Shown one piece after another: positions 46,037-58,125 of a DNA stretch of 64,000 bases. Under the pieces are notes generated by a model. It ran no database searches. It had not been told where the DNA came from and saw nothing but the letters and a program-made list of their open reading frames with translations. The DNA is from Halesus radiatus. Its lineage: Eukaryota; Arthropoda; Insecta; Trichoptera; Limnephilidae. The DNA lies in the NCBI GenBank assembly GCA_022606495.2, contig JAHDVE020005739.1:62001-126000 (forward strand), given 5' to 3'. Numbering within the stretch: position 1 is the first letter of the stretch; each line of letters begins with the position of its first letter. Position numbers and translations under genes: made by a program.

Positions 46037-47010
46037 CCATAGATGAATTAAATCGATAATTGCGTTCAGCAGATTTACCGTGCAGCACACAAATTCGATC
46101 AACCTCCTTATCCCCGATATCCTAATCGATAATAACGTACATTTTTTATTCGTAAATACATCCTGATATGAACAGTCATTAAAATACGTGTGTTTATTCG
46201 ATCAACAATTACATTACAGTGGGAGAAATCTATTTCGCGTAAATTTTACAATGTAGTCCAAACAATTTTACACTCATACGAAACACGTGTAGAAACACGG
46301 TATTTTGTTAGTTGAGTATTCCGAATTTCTTTGTCGCGTTCTCTATGTAAATTTATTAAATACTTTTTGTTTATATAACAAACCATTGCACTTTCTACGT
46401 TAATTCGTCTCACTTAACTGCCCCCATTTGTATGTGGGAAATTCTAAAAAGAACGTTACCGCCCGCGCCGTCAGGTTTTGTTAATAATTCAATCTGAACA
46501 ATGATTTTGATGAATTTTAATTCATACTTTGATAACTTAGTCGGTTGGCGGATTTGTTTTATGGTTATGGAGAATGCACAAATGTGAAAACATAGATTTC
46601 AGTACAGTGAATCCGTTTTCAAAGGTAATTAAATATTAAATGCTGGCTTGACTTGATAGAACTAATTACTCTATGAAATTTTATCATTGCTACTAAAATG
46701 TGCAAGCTAGCAAGAAAAATCAGATTAGGCGAGCAGAATAAACTGATATTAATGATTATATGATTATAAATCAAAATTAATATTAGTAAAATAATTCATT
46801 AAGTACATAATACATTAATGTAAGTTATTAAGTACAGTAATATAAGTTTGTCTGCAATGTGAAGTCAATCAATTAATAACAGTTACTGTATTTTATGTAT
46901 GTTGATTTAAATTACCACGCCTTTATATTATTAATTTAATCCTTTTTTTTTGTATTTAGACTTAATACTTTATATCTTTACAAGTTTTTATACATAATAA
47001 TTCTCTACAC
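46037..47010. other. No gene recognised
   Basis: AT-rich with no supported feature. Confidence 0.4.
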
Positions 47011-47312
47011 TTTATTATTTTTTTATGTGAGTACCACACAAGAGTCCCAACTGCTCCCAACCATCTGGAGCCAGTGAGACTATGGCATTCCCAATTGGGG
47101 AGTGTTGTGCGGCTGAAGGTATTGGGGAGGGGAAGGAAAAAGGGAAGAGGGAGGTGGGGAAATACCTGGCTATTCAGATCTGGTCACCAAACACGGCTAA
47201 AAGCAATTTCAAGCAACGTTTCAATTCTGAATGGTGGTCTTTCACCAGGGCGATACTGAGAGTATCTTCCACTCTGGAACGTGCACAAATATACTATATA
47301 TTATTTTTAAAT
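47011..47312 (+). repeat. Family J repeat, copy 2 (best preserved)
   Basis: gtcccaactgctcccaacca, actatggcattcccaattgg, a purine tract (ggggaggggaaggaaaaagg), gatctggtcaccaaacacgg, gaatggtggtctttcaccag, tcttccactctggaacgtgc. Inverse orientation to 29604-29908. Confidence 0.7.
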
Positions 47313-47343
47313 TAATTAATTGTGAAACAATACAAATGAATTG

Positions 47344-47404
47344 AATGATTTGAACCCGCGACCTTCGGATTCGTAGTCGAGGGCCTTACCCCTCGACCAT
47401 GGAG
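47344..47404 (-). pseudogene. tRNA-like fragment (arginine ACG-like loop)
   Basis: On the minus strand: an A-box-like tggtcgaggggtaaggcc, an anticodon loop ctacgaa (anticodon ACG) and the B box gggttcaaatc. The anticodon stem pairs poorly and no acceptor 3' half is present. Probably the head of a SINE or a tRNA pseudogene. Confidence 0.5.
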
Positions 47405-47960
47405 GCCGTATATGTAAACAAGCGAGAAACCTGGCTAACAGCGGAACACTCGCTTAAAGTTGATGGCGGCAGCATGGGAACGAATCTTTTCTCCGTCTCG
47501 TCGATTTGCAAAACCTTACTCTTCAATTTAATACGGGCTGCTTCAAAACTTGCATTCATAAACCCCCTTCCTCAAAACGTTTTCCAACCAGGATTAGTAT
47601 CACCACTAGATAATAAGGAAAACTCTCACGAAACGTCACCTTTTTCTTGTTGTTGCAAAATGCACAAATAAAGAAAGTAACATGAAACGAATCAATCGAT
47701 TTATATGATGTTGATAATATTAGAAAGGTCGCTCGAATAGTATAGAGTTCATTTTGTAAGAGGCTTTATTATTTAAGGGCCAAGTTCACGGGTAATAAAT
47801 ATGTAATGGTGATAATATTCCCAGAATTTTTCTTTCGACAATAACACGGCCGTAAATCGGGCGGTCGATAGCAATGAAATATCGGTTTGTTTTCGTAATC
47901 CATTAGCACAGTCGTTTGGCAAAGCAAAAAAAAACATATCTACAACGACACTATATCTAG
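47405..47960. other. No gene recognised
   Basis: A 90-codon ORF (47399-47671) starts inside the tRNA-like fragment and lacks any motif. Not supported as a gene. Confidence 0.35.
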
Positions 47961-48357
47961 TCTTTATAAAAAAAGAAAGCTTTCTTGTAGAAATAAAAAA
48001 AAAAAGTAGGAATATAATATATTTAAGTACTAATGTTCTTCTTCTATTACATAAAGAAGAATGTCCCGGGCGGTGTGTATTTGTTTTGTACGCAAATCTA
48101 CAGTTTTATTCCGAGTTTGATGAAATTTTGCACACTTGACCTTCGAAACAATATGAAGGTTACTGTCCACATGAGCTTTCGAAAAACCAGGTCCATGCCC
48201 CATTACCACTTAAAGCAGATTTCTGGTACTTCCTGATGGAATTTTACACACTTGTCGTCTAAAATAAGACAAAAAAATTACTGGGAGGGGTAGGAGAACA
48301 CTAATCACAACTTCAAAATTCCGCATAACCCCGGGCAACGCCGGGTACTTCAGCTAA
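47961..48357 (+). mobile_element. Probable non-autonomous Helitron, copy D5
   Basis: The 3' end has a strong hairpin (ccccgggcaacgccggg) then tacttcagCTAA (48354-48357) followed by T. The likely 5' end tctttataaaaaaagaaagc is at 47961. The 3' 60 bp are shared with 21090-21129. About 397 bp, no ORF of note. Confidence 0.6.
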
Positions 48358-48498
48358 TATAATATATAAGTACTAAATTGAGATAATATCACTAGAAAAA
48401 ATACAAGCTGTATATTTTGCGACATTCGTGGCACAGCGGTAAACTTCTTGGCTCCCGAGAGATCGCACAATGTGTTTCAAATTGTGATTGCCATAGTC

Positions 48499-48620
48499 CA
48501 GTGGTTCTCAAAGTGTGCACCGCGTTCTCTCAGGAGTGCCGTGAATCAGTGTTGACCGGTCAGTGGCGGAGTTGAGTAAAGTTGACATCGCTTCTGGGTC
48601 CCACCCAGACGTCGTGAGTT
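48499..48620 (+). mobile_element. hAT-type terminus and tRNA-like B box segment
   Basis: cagtggttctcaaagtgtgc at 48499 has the form of a hAT (Charlie-like) 5' end. The far end was not found. At 48609-48633 is gtgagttcaactcctcgac, a B-box-like sequence. The association may be chance. Confidence 0.35.
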
Positions 48621-48629
48621 CAACTCCTC

Positions 48630-50435
48630 GACTCGCTAAGTCCCCCATCACGACACAAGCAACATCCTCCGCTTATTGTGATTGAAGTAGGAGATTTTTA
48701 AATTATTGTTGGGTATTTCGTAACCTGGGAATATTTTGTCTTTTAATGAAAAAGAAAAAAAAATCAGTTACTTTTCATTTAGTTTAACACTTAACTGTTA
48801 GTGACATTAAAGTTTTATCTCATCTGAAATGTGTTTTATTTATTTTACCCAATGATTCCTGCAAAAAAAAATATTGACTGCCACTAGATTATTGAGATTT
48901 TAAACACATTTATAGAATTTAAAAAAAAATGTTTATGTTGTGATATTATTATGACTTATTTCATTGTTCAATCTTGACGTTTTGGTATAAAGTTATGATA
49001 TGCCATATTATTCAGATGTATGTCTGTTCAGAACAAATAAAAATTACTTGTATATCATCTGTGTCTAACGTACAGTGTGATCTTACTCACCAAGTTACTA
49101 TCGACTAGATTATTAACAATTTTGTAAAACGTAATCAAATCAATTAATTTTCTTCTTTCGTGAAGGCTCTCAAATTTGAAATGGTTAAGTCTCTGCTGTC
49201 TTTTATTAGATGGTGAACTCCCGATCGATATGACAAGATACGTGAGAATTTCTTCTGAACGGATTCAATTCTATTTATATGTGTCGCGTAATAAATTGTT
49301 TCTCTCAACGCCTTTCTTTGTTTACTTTAATTATTACACAATCGATTTTCTATTATATCTACAATGCAAGTTTATTATTCTAAAAAACCACATCGCTAAA
49401 ACACTTTTTTGTTTAGTTTACTTCCATATAAAATAATCTTCCTAACATTCCTATCGAACTAGCACGAGAACTAATCGAGTATTAATTTAAATTCAGATCA
49501 TAAATAAGCTTTTATCACAAATATCTGCATCTTTATTCCAAATTAAATATCACATTATTACTGTATATAGCGACACATATTGTAAATATATTTAAAAACT
49601 TATTTAGTAATTTATTCAATTTCTCATTCCGTACACAGCATAATAACGGGTCAGTGATAAGTGAGCGATTTATTTTGAATAACCTCGTTGATATTAAATT
49701 GAGTTATCTTTAAGAATGTTATCCACTTTTTTATTTGATTAAAATAGTCTTACTTATAGTTTCAGTCTGAAGGTCAATCAATTACAACCTGTTGCCCATT
49801 ACTGTCAATGTTGTGAATACGAAATTCTAATGTATTTATTTCGTCGATTGAGTTCTTTAAAAAAAAATTAATTTTAATATTCTACAGGTGTAATATTGCT
49901 TATCTGAAATTTACGGTATACGTGAAGATTAACCTAATTATGTTTTAATTGTGTACACTTGTATGCCAGTTTATTCGTCACACGCAAAACGCTTTTCTTT
50001 AAAAAGTTTGTTTTGTTTCATAATTAGCATTAGAAATAGAACCGCCAGCAATTTTGTAGCTCCCTTTAATAATAAATAATGTGATGCATTAATTTAAAGA
50101 AATAACATATATGAAGACAAATCACAGAATTCTTTACAGCATATAACTTTAAAAGCCTTAAAATTGGTAAATCGAAATCGCTGTGTAACAGTTCGAAATG
50201 GTTGGGTTATGTTAGGTCACTTTAGGTTAAATTTAATGGTTAGGTGTGTTAACAATGCTTGTGAACGCTTCCATTTGAACATTTAATTAAATATTACACC
50301 AAAATTTCGTAGAGGCTTTTAATAAATTTCAGACTAAAATGTATTTTTTCCATGAATTCGATAAGGATCTTGTACGCTCATTTATTCAGTTCACTATAAC
50401 AATTAAGTATAACAGCGGTAGGTGACAAAAAATGC
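48630..50435. other. Long stretch without a recognised gene
   Basis: Mostly AT-rich. An 86-codon ORF (49176-49436) looks like chance. Confidence 0.4.
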
Positions 50436-50439
50436 CCAT

Positions 50440-50525
50440 TTTCAAAATATTCTTTGCACAATTCATTCCCGAACTTGAAAACTACACACAACCTGTCTTT
50501 GATCATAAAGCAATGCACGCCACTG
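50440..50525 (+). mobile_element. Right-end fragment of the CAGTGGCGTGCA hAT MITE
   Basis: tttgatcataaagcaatgca followed by cgccactg matches the right end of 11492-11793. The left end was not located. Confidence 0.6.
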
Positions 50526-50619
50526 ATATTAATATAATACTGACTAGTATCTACGTAATGTAGGTAGGTATATTGTTTTTCTGTATTACTAGAGCATATA
50601 TTTATTTATTTTATTTATT

Positions 50620-51219
50620 TATAGAATACATAATCGAAGAAAACAGTGAGCGAAACCTTCAGATTTGATCGAACTTGGCATGCTTTTTTCGGTCTTGGCT
50701 CTTCTGGCCGCTTCCATTGGGATGATTGGGCCTTGGTTTCGACGTCATAACCATACGAGTATACCCACGTTTCATCACCAGTTATGGCCCTTCGTCGTTG
50801 ACGTCATTCAACAACTCCTGAGCGATACTAAAGCTACGTTGCTTTTGCTCAAAATTTTGCAATTTCGGAACAAACTTCGCTGTCACACGTTTCATGCCCA
50901 AAACATCTGAGAAAATTGCATGGCATGACCCGATTGATATGCCAACATCCTCTGCAATTTCCCTAATAGTGATTCGACGATTTTCCGAAACCATTATCTT
51001 TTCTGTTTCGATGTTTTCTTCGTTTGTTGACGTGGTTTCAACTCCAAGACGCTCAACGTCATTAACATCTTCTCGGCCTTCTGTAAAGCGCTTGTACCAC
51101 TTATAAACACCTTTTTGAGACAAAGTAGACTCGCCAAATGCTACAGTCAACATTTTAAGTGCGTTGGAGCACTTTATTCCATTTTTAACGCAAAATTTAA
51201 TACATATTCTTTGATCCAT
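50620..51219 (-). pseudogene. Truncated, frameshifted mariner (DD34D) transposase
   Basis: Starts MDQRICIKFCVKNGIKCSNA, the N-terminal helix-turn-helix domain. It continues through GVYKWYKRFTEGREDVNDVE and the second DNA-binding helix block (RRITIREIAEDVGISIGSCH) to the AKFVPKLQNFEQKQR linker. A frameshift near 50793 (after LLNDVNDEGP) is needed to enter ITGDETWVYSYGYDVETKAQ, which carries the first catalytic aspartate of the DD34D triad. The protein then runs through EEPRPKKACQVRSN to LTVFFDY and breaks off. The second and third catalytic aspartates are therefore missing (a full mariner transposase is about 345 residues; about 200 remain). A longer in-frame upstream ATG exists at 51249, but homology begins at 51219. 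Inactive. Confidence 0.92.
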
Positions 51220-51423
51220 TTTTTTCAAAAGTAAAAAATCGAAGAACACACAAAAACGTGACTAACCTTTCCAGTTGTCAAAAACAAACCACTAATCCAA
51301 AATGGCTGATAATGCTAATATATGATAAACATATGTGTACCAACATAACAAAAAAAATCAATAATCGAATGTACACAGCCCGCGAAAATCAAAATTCACC
51401 CTTTCTTTTGAACGAACCTCGTA
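50629..51423 (-). mobile_element. mariner element lacking its 3' half
   Basis: Minus strand: the 5' TIR tacgaggttcgttcaaaaga starts at 51423, followed by about 200 bp of 5' UTR and the transposase start at 51219. Homology stops at about 50630 in a tttattta microsatellite (50597-50628). The second half of the gene and the 3' TIR are absent. Without both ends it cannot be mobilised. Confidence 0.85.
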
Positions 51424-52535
51424 CACCTACATGTTATTAATTTTATGTACAGCCAGATAATATTACACAGAACCATACTTAGATACTTTCTTATTAGTAT
51501 TATAGAACTCATATTTCTGTTTCTAAATTAGATTTGAACCAGTAAATTCCGTTAAGCGACTTTTCTACATGAATGAAAACTGTACCTTATTGAATTCAGG
51601 GTCTATGTAAATTATTAGTTATCGGTCGGTTATCTGGTGTGTACAGTGTGCCGGTAAATAAGTACTAAAGTAAAGATAAGTTATATTTAACCAGTTAACA
51701 AGAGAGGTATGCCACCGAGGCTAGATGGAAACTGTTATCCTTACTGTTAACGAGGCGTTACGCTAAATCTAGAAATGACGTTAAATCTAGATAGTACTCT
51801 ACTACAAAGACTTACGGTTATTTGAAATCGTCATTTTCACATGTAAAATTGATTGGAGTATTTTACTAAATCTTATGTTTGGGTACTGAACGTACTATTT
51901 TTTTCTTATCTTGGGCGAAAACGGGTGGTACAGTTTTTTTGAAACCACATTGTTAATAGGAACTCCAGTCTATTTTTTTTATCAATAATGACGTTCAAAC
52001 ATAAATACCAGTATATTTCGTTTTTTTCCTAAAGTTACTTTTCATGGTTAAAATAATTTTCAATTTTTCAAAGGCTAACAAAACGCTCAAATTCTATGGC
52101 CGGTCGGTTTTCATCAGTTTTGAGGTTAAAATGTCAAATGTCAAAACAAGGATGAGCTTTACCGTACATAATTGTATATTCTATTCATGGTAAACCATAA
52201 CTAAACATAAATAATAAAATTATGTACCTTTTTAGAAATTTTAACTCAAAGAATAATAATAGCATTGACCATTATCTTTATCATAATATTCGTATTGATA
52301 ATTGGTTTGATCATTAATGCTAATAATTTCTTTGATGATTAATGGTTGTTTATATTAAACAACGATTTCAGAGCTTAAAGTCACCCAAATTAAGATAAAA
52401 TTTTTCCAAAACTAAAAAAAAATACGTATTTAAAATACAAAACAAAATCGAAAAATATTTTTTTTTCATACTAATCCAAAAACAGAATGCTCACGTGACG
52501 TCAGATGTTCCAAATAGAATGGTACCAATATAACA
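51424..52535. other. No gene recognised
   Basis: AT-rich. A ctaaatctagaaatgacgtt segment and a related one follow each other at 51761-51800. No other feature. Confidence 0.4.
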
Positions 52536-52539
52536 CGGT

Positions 52540-52700
52540 GTTTTGATGAGCTGATTTTTTATTCACTTTTAAATAACGATTCATAAATTCTATGTATAAT
52601 TATACATAATGAAAGTTATATACCTGTATTCAGAATCGGCGTTTGCTGATTTACAGGAATATATATTTTTTAAAGTTCACTGGAGTTCTCTATTTCCAAA
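52540..52700 (+). repeat. Dispersed repeat family L, copy 3
   Basis: ttttttattcacttttaaat, aacgattcataaattctatg, gaatcggcgtttgctgattt. Colinear with 31110-31270. A cgtgacgtcag motif precedes it at 52495. Confidence 0.65.
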
Positions 52701-53029
52701 TAGCTTACGGTCTTAGACTTTGTAACACCTTTTATATAATTAAAGTGATAAAAACATGTTAATTGTTGTTCAAATGAAAGTATAAAATTTCCCGAAAGTT
52801 TTCTGAGCTTATTGAATTAGTTTTTGAATTGTTCAAAATATCCCTTTTATTTCGAATGACCACTAAAGTAGATAAACCCAACAAACTTTCAATATTGAGC
52901 TGTCGTAAGTTTTGACTGGTTTTCCATTCGTAAATTGAAATGTTCAGACAATGAAAGTAATTACATTAATTACTCCGTATTCTAGGGAAATGATGAAGAT
53001 GCTTGAAAAGCATTTTAGTTTTAACAATA

Positions 53030-53125
53030 GTAATTATTTATTTAGTGTAGTAATACAGCATGTCTGTTGCTTGAGTGTATTCTCAGATAGAGGAATATCC
53101 CGAGTTCAAACCCCGTCGCAGAAAA
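53030..53125 (+). pseudogene. Weak tRNA-like segment
   Basis: cgagttcaaaccccgtcg resembles a T arm with a B box, about 50 bp after a poor A-box-like match. No cloverleaf can be supported. Confidence 0.2.
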
Positions 53126-53432
53126 AAAAAACCTTTTTTTTTCTGTGTATTTTTCTAATAATTTTGATTTTATTATAATTAATATTTGTTCAAAATTATG
53201 TTTTATTTTCATATCTTGGAATTGACTAATGAAAAATCAGTTTTACTACGTAGTGTGTGAGTGTTGTTACTCTATTGTCGAATCCAGTGCATTTTGTGTA
53301 AGTGCAGTATGGCAGTTAATATAGTTCTTCCAATAGGCTCCATTATAGACGACTATATTAATTGTGTGTAACTAGGTATATGAGTGTACATCCTTGACGC
53401 GTGTGCAAATTTGAGAAGTGTGAAACGTTTAA

Positions 53433-53903
53433 GAGGAACGGCTGTGCGGCCCGTTTCATACAAAACTTAATTTTGGATTTGAGGCAAAATACTCACCTAA
53501 ACCTAATGATTTTTTTTTCATAAAAAAATATAATAAATAACTAGTACGGAATGGAAGTAATTACTTTATTATTGTTTTACTTTATGAAATTAGGCCATTA
53601 AAGGAATTGATTTTTCGCGATTTTAAAGGCACCTTTAACAATTATTTGGGGGCTACCGGCGATTTAAAAAAAAGTTTTACCAGGTCTGTTTTGAAAATAT
53701 AATGAAATATAAAATAAAAAATTAAAAAAATATATTAAAATAAGCATTATGGTGGACTATAAATTTAATTAAAAACGACCAATTTACGTTGGAACACACA
53801 TTTGCTATACTTAATTTAAAATAACGAGAGGAAAAAACGTTTTTTTTTTTTAATGTTTTTTTTTATAATATTTCTATATACATAATATCCGCAAATAATT
53901 TTC
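53433..53903. mobile_element. Family A foldback element, copy 5 (right end lost)
   Basis: TTAA at 53429-53432, then gaggaacggctgtgcggccc. Colinear with copies 2 and 3 to the gcaaataattttc block, where unrelated sequence takes over. The right arm is absent. Confidence 0.75.
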
Positions 53904-53909
53904 CCACCA

Positions 53910-54770
53910 CCTCAGGAACCGAAGATTTTACAATTTTTGGAGGCTTGTGGAGATGCTGAGTTCCGGAACCAGAATCATGCCTGTACCACTCATCCTTACC
54001 ACTACACGAGAAGGAGAAGAGTAAGCCTGAGTGGGAATACTATTTGACATTAACCGGTGTATTTGTCTTTTCAAGGATATTTGCCATATTCTTATCGCTT
54101 TCAAATATACTCGTTTGATCATTATAACACTGTTTGTTTAAGAGCGTACTGGGAAACTTACGTTTATTTGCTTTAACGCCGTGTACATCTACCAAGTGTA
54201 GCTATGTACTTTTGTGTGAACAGTACAACGTACACGTACGAAAATGTATATTTGCGTCATTCGAAATCTCAGCGATACGAGGCTGTTTTTGACAGTCCAA
54301 TAGCCCTGTCCACACAGCGCGCTCCTTGCGATCGAGGCAGTTCCCAACCGACAAATATTTTTTTACCACTCAAAAGGAGAAACGAAATCATTTGTGAATG
54401 TTATATTATTTTGGGACTTTGAATAAATGTTCAACTATTCCTTGGTGCTTGCTCGCAGTTATCTAGGTCGTGTGTCGCACGCTTCGCTTCGCACCTTTTA
54501 GCGTAGTCCAGACACACGGAGGCGGGTGGCGCATGGATTATTGCTAGTTGGGGAATGTGTTGTGCGTTGTGTGAACTCTCCGAACGAACTAATTTTACAA
54601 CGATTGTGAATTCAAGTTTAAAAAATATATACTTTTGCGAAACATTACTATTGTACCTGCGTGGGTATTAAATGAAATCTTAAATATTTGATTCGAATGT
54701 AAAATGTGTGATTAAATTATCTTCTTCGCTTTATTTTTACCCCTTCAAATGTTTCAGGAAAGAAGGTACA
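53910..54770. other. No gene recognised
   Basis: Somewhat GC-richer around 54260-54550. The ORFs there (for example 54204-54422 plus, 53928-54122 minus) have no recognisable domain. Confidence 0.35.
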
Positions 54771-54774
54771 AGCT

Positions 54775-54912
54775 TGGACATAGTTAATTAATTAAAAAAT
54801 ATACTTTGTTTACACCACTTTATAAATATAAATAAGCATGTAGTTAATTAATTAATTAATATTAATAATAATAATGACGTCACAAAGTTATTACCAATCG
54901 TTTGAAGAAATT
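54775..54912 (+). repeat. Family N repeat, copy 3
   Basis: atactttgtttacaccactt, then a taat-rich core, then aataatgacgtcacaaag and ttattaccaatcgtttgaag. Matches the 3' half of 7650-7760 and 25540-25665. Confidence 0.55.
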
Positions 54913-56185
54913 ATATTGGACATAGTTTTTTTTATTTTTTTTATTTAATTTTAGAAGAGAAAAAATACAATTCAAAAAGTCCCGTAAACTACTTTTTTTA
55001 GTTTGTCTAAGGGGAACTTGTTATTTAAAACTTAAAATTTACAGACAATGTTAAAAATATGTATAGTAGAAACATAAAAATCATATGTAACAAGCTTAAA
55101 ACATAAATATTTATCAAGAAACTTACTCTATAAAAACATAAACGAAAGCAATTAATCATAATAATTTTTTTTTTCATTATTTCTAATACAAATAGCTTCT
55201 TTCAGCCAGCCAAGTTTTCAGTGTATTTATTAATGGTTTAGTTTTAATACATTTTTTTTTTATTTCAGCTGGTAAAATATTGATACAACTAGGAATCATG
55301 TGATCTAAAGTTCTTTGTCCATATTTGTTTTTATGCTTGCTTTCTTTTTAATCTTTCATTAAAATTGAGGCGAGTATTGTAAGTGTGCTCTAGTCTATTT
55401 GTATTAAATATAGGGTTATTAATGTGCTGAAATGTAATTTTGTACCACAGAATTAATGTAACAGAAAGAATTTTTAGACTGATAAAAGTATGAAATATTA
55501 TACCTTTGTTATTTAGGGTAGAACTCCCAAATCCTCTAAATACTGGATCAGTTTTCCTAATTTGGAGGAGGCTGTAATTGGAACAATCCACTTCAGGGAC
55601 CCTTATTCTACTCTTCCTTTTTAAAGTGTGTTAATGTTCTTGTTCTTAAAATGATCCATTATCACGACGAGGGTCAATTTCACGAAGAATTTTTCATCAG
55701 AATTACATTAAAGTTTGTTGTTGTAAAAAGGGATTATATTTTGTACATGTTTACGTCATCATAATGTAAGAAGGGGTGTTGTGCTTTGTATAACGTTCCG
55801 ATCAATTTTTTCTAACCAGCGTCGGGAAAAAGCTATGATTTTATTTAGTGGAGCGATTAATTTTCATGAAAAATAAATTCATCAGTGATACATACAATAC
55901 TGGATTATCCCTTCGTTACCAAGAGAACTCGGTATAATAAAACTTACGTACCAAAACAATTCACAATTCAAAGCATTGTGGTACGACTATATCGAAGTTT
56001 CTATTGTATTCTTGTAAATATGAGTTCAATATGAAAGCGAAGATAATATTTTCCTAAAAAGTTTATTTGGAAATGTGTACTTTAAACGTTTTTTTGTTTT
56101 GTTAATATGCTGATTTTGTATGTCTAAATTGTGGAATATAATAAACTAGAAACTATTTTAAACAATACTCTTCCAGTTTATATAA
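54913..56185. other. No supported gene
   Basis: An 86-codon minus-strand ORF (55331-55591) contains PVFRGFGSSTLNNKG and RLEHTYNTRLNFNERLKRKQ. It faintly recalls post-RT tails of non-LTR elements, but the evidence is too thin to call. Confidence 0.3.
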
Positions 56186-56189
56186 TTGG

Positions 56190-56708
56190 TACTAAAATAT
56201 ATATAAAAATGAATGTTGACTGCATGTCTGTCCTCAATTTTCTTGAAAAATATTCGAAAATAGCATAGTTTGTTGTTAATAGTATCGGAAAGGTTTAGAG
56301 AGTAATTTGAATGAAATCCAATATGTAAAACTTTTGCTAAAATTTGCATAAAAAACATTGAACCCGCCATGTTTTATTGAAGATTATCCCATAGATATAT
56401 ACCACTCTGGTTAGCCACCGATTACATATTCAAGAGAAGAAGTTTTGTTTGGGTAGAATATTTTCAGAATAGAAAACATAAGTAGGTACATACTATTATT
56501 TAGAAATATTATGAAAAAATAAATATATGGAATTAAATAATTTTTCAAATGAATGTTTCTTGGTTACTTTATTTAGAGATAGTAATAGTCGTCACAAGGC
56601 ATTACTTTCAATGTCAAATCAATTAATGCACTCAAACGACAAGCAAGAATTCACAACTTCATAACTTTATTTTAAAAAAACCGAGCAAGGCCGGTTACAG
56701 ATCAGCTA
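56190..56708 (+). mobile_element. Non-autonomous Helitron, copy D3
   Basis: Begins around atatatataaaaatgaatgt (the 5' TC is mutated). Ends aaccgagcaaggccggtt hairpin, then acagatcagCTAG (56705-56708) and T. Colinear with 12198-12730 and 40695-41187 on the other strand. Confidence 0.75.
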
Positions 56709-57845
56709 GTTATTTATAAAAAAGCAAGACATTTCAAGATTCGAAACAATTCCATTTCCACACATAAACATAGATTTACATTTCTCTACGCTATACACAT
56801 CAGCTCTGATGACGAACAACACAAGGTTGTCTGAAATGTTCTCTCAAAAAAGGAGGAGAAAGCTAACCAATGCTTATTCCTTTAAAACTAGAAGAAAAAA
56901 AAGAGATTTTAGGAGATTGCCGTCTCTCATTAATTTTCACTGATTCTCAAACATTATCAAAACTTGCCGCGTTGTAGGATAGATTATGGTGAAAAACCAG
57001 CATTGAAAATGTGTGAAAATCACAAAATTTCAGCATAATATAGTTTGATTCTGGGGTACAGAAGAATGTTGATACTTCTCACATGAATTCACATTGGGTT
57101 TGTACCGAATAGACCTACCTCTTAGATTAAAATTCAATGGTTTTCATCTAAGCAAAAAAGAGAGATTTATAAAGGAAATCCGTTTACATTTTCCATAAAA
57201 ACGACAATATCAAGTCTCGCTTCCCAGCCATAAGCCTCGCCAGCCACAAGACCATATCGCCAAGTTTGCCAGTAAGTAGTATCGAAGTATCGATTTTGTA
57301 TCAGGGAAAGTATTTTGGATTCTGGCCGCTATTTAAAACTCCAAACGAACTTGTCGTTCCAAGAATATAAACATGAATTCCGTTTTTCCGGCGTCAATTG
57401 GCATAACATGGAATATTTATTGTGAAACTTTTCGTATCTCATTCGAATTCAGAGATAAAAAAAGGAAAAAATCACTAACCTTAGTAAGTAGACATATTCT
57501 CAAAACGGTAATAAAGTCCCGACTTCCTCCGATTTTTCAAGATATTTTTTTCTCATTGAACGATATTTGAAGTATCTATAAGTGAAGAAGGAGGTTGTGA
57601 AACATAAGTGAAAATAAAGATTTGTACGGCAAAAGGCGCCATGAGTAAAAAAAATAAGCAAAAAATGTAGTGACAGAGGCATAACGAAGGTCATCAAGAT
57701 GAGACTTGTTCGAGCGCTGATTTTCCCCATCTTTCTAGTGTGGTTATGGTTATATTTCTTATGGTGTAGACACTCAGAGCCAGCGAAAGGAAGTGGATAG
57801 ACGCCCTTAAAATGCGGTGCTAGTGAAAAATGGTTAGTATTTCAT
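56709..57845. other. No gene recognised
   Basis: Short ORFs only, none with motifs. Confidence 0.4.
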
Positions 57846-57849
57846 GGAT

Positions 57850-58125
57850 AGCCAGGAGCACCGTCACATCAATTCTGGAAGAGCTTGGCAATCACAATAA
57901 GCTATCAACTGTTTGCACATAGCATATCCACAGACTATTTGTACATGTTTCTCGCTAAACCGAGAACTGTGGAAGAAAGTGGAAGGCAGGAGAAGCAGAG
58001 GACGGTCACCGATGGGTTGGAGTGACCAAATTGTCGATGTCCACAGCTCTCCACATGGCGCAGAATCGTAAAGAGTGGAGGAGCCTTGTACGCCAGGGAG
58101 ATTGGAGTGGGTGTCACGATCCTCA
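57850..58125 (+). pseudogene. C-terminal tail of a second RTE-like non-LTR retrotransposon
   Basis: Across frames the plus strand reads SILEELGNHNKLSTVCT, then VEGRRSRGRSPMGWSDQIVD, then (after a frameshift near 58040) ALHMAQNRKEWRSLVRQGDW and CHDPQK before TGA. EGRRSRGR(S/P)P-x-x-W-DQI and MAQNR-EWR-LV are the characteristic end of one RTE-type ORF2 lineage, different from the copy at 43020. At least two frame changes are present and nothing upstream of the tail remains. The 105- and 60-codon minus-strand ORFs over it are shadows. Confidence 0.8.

Noticed and set aside
50894..51106. 70- and 81-codon plus-strand ORFs near 50665-51106
   Set aside because: Antisense to the mariner transposase.
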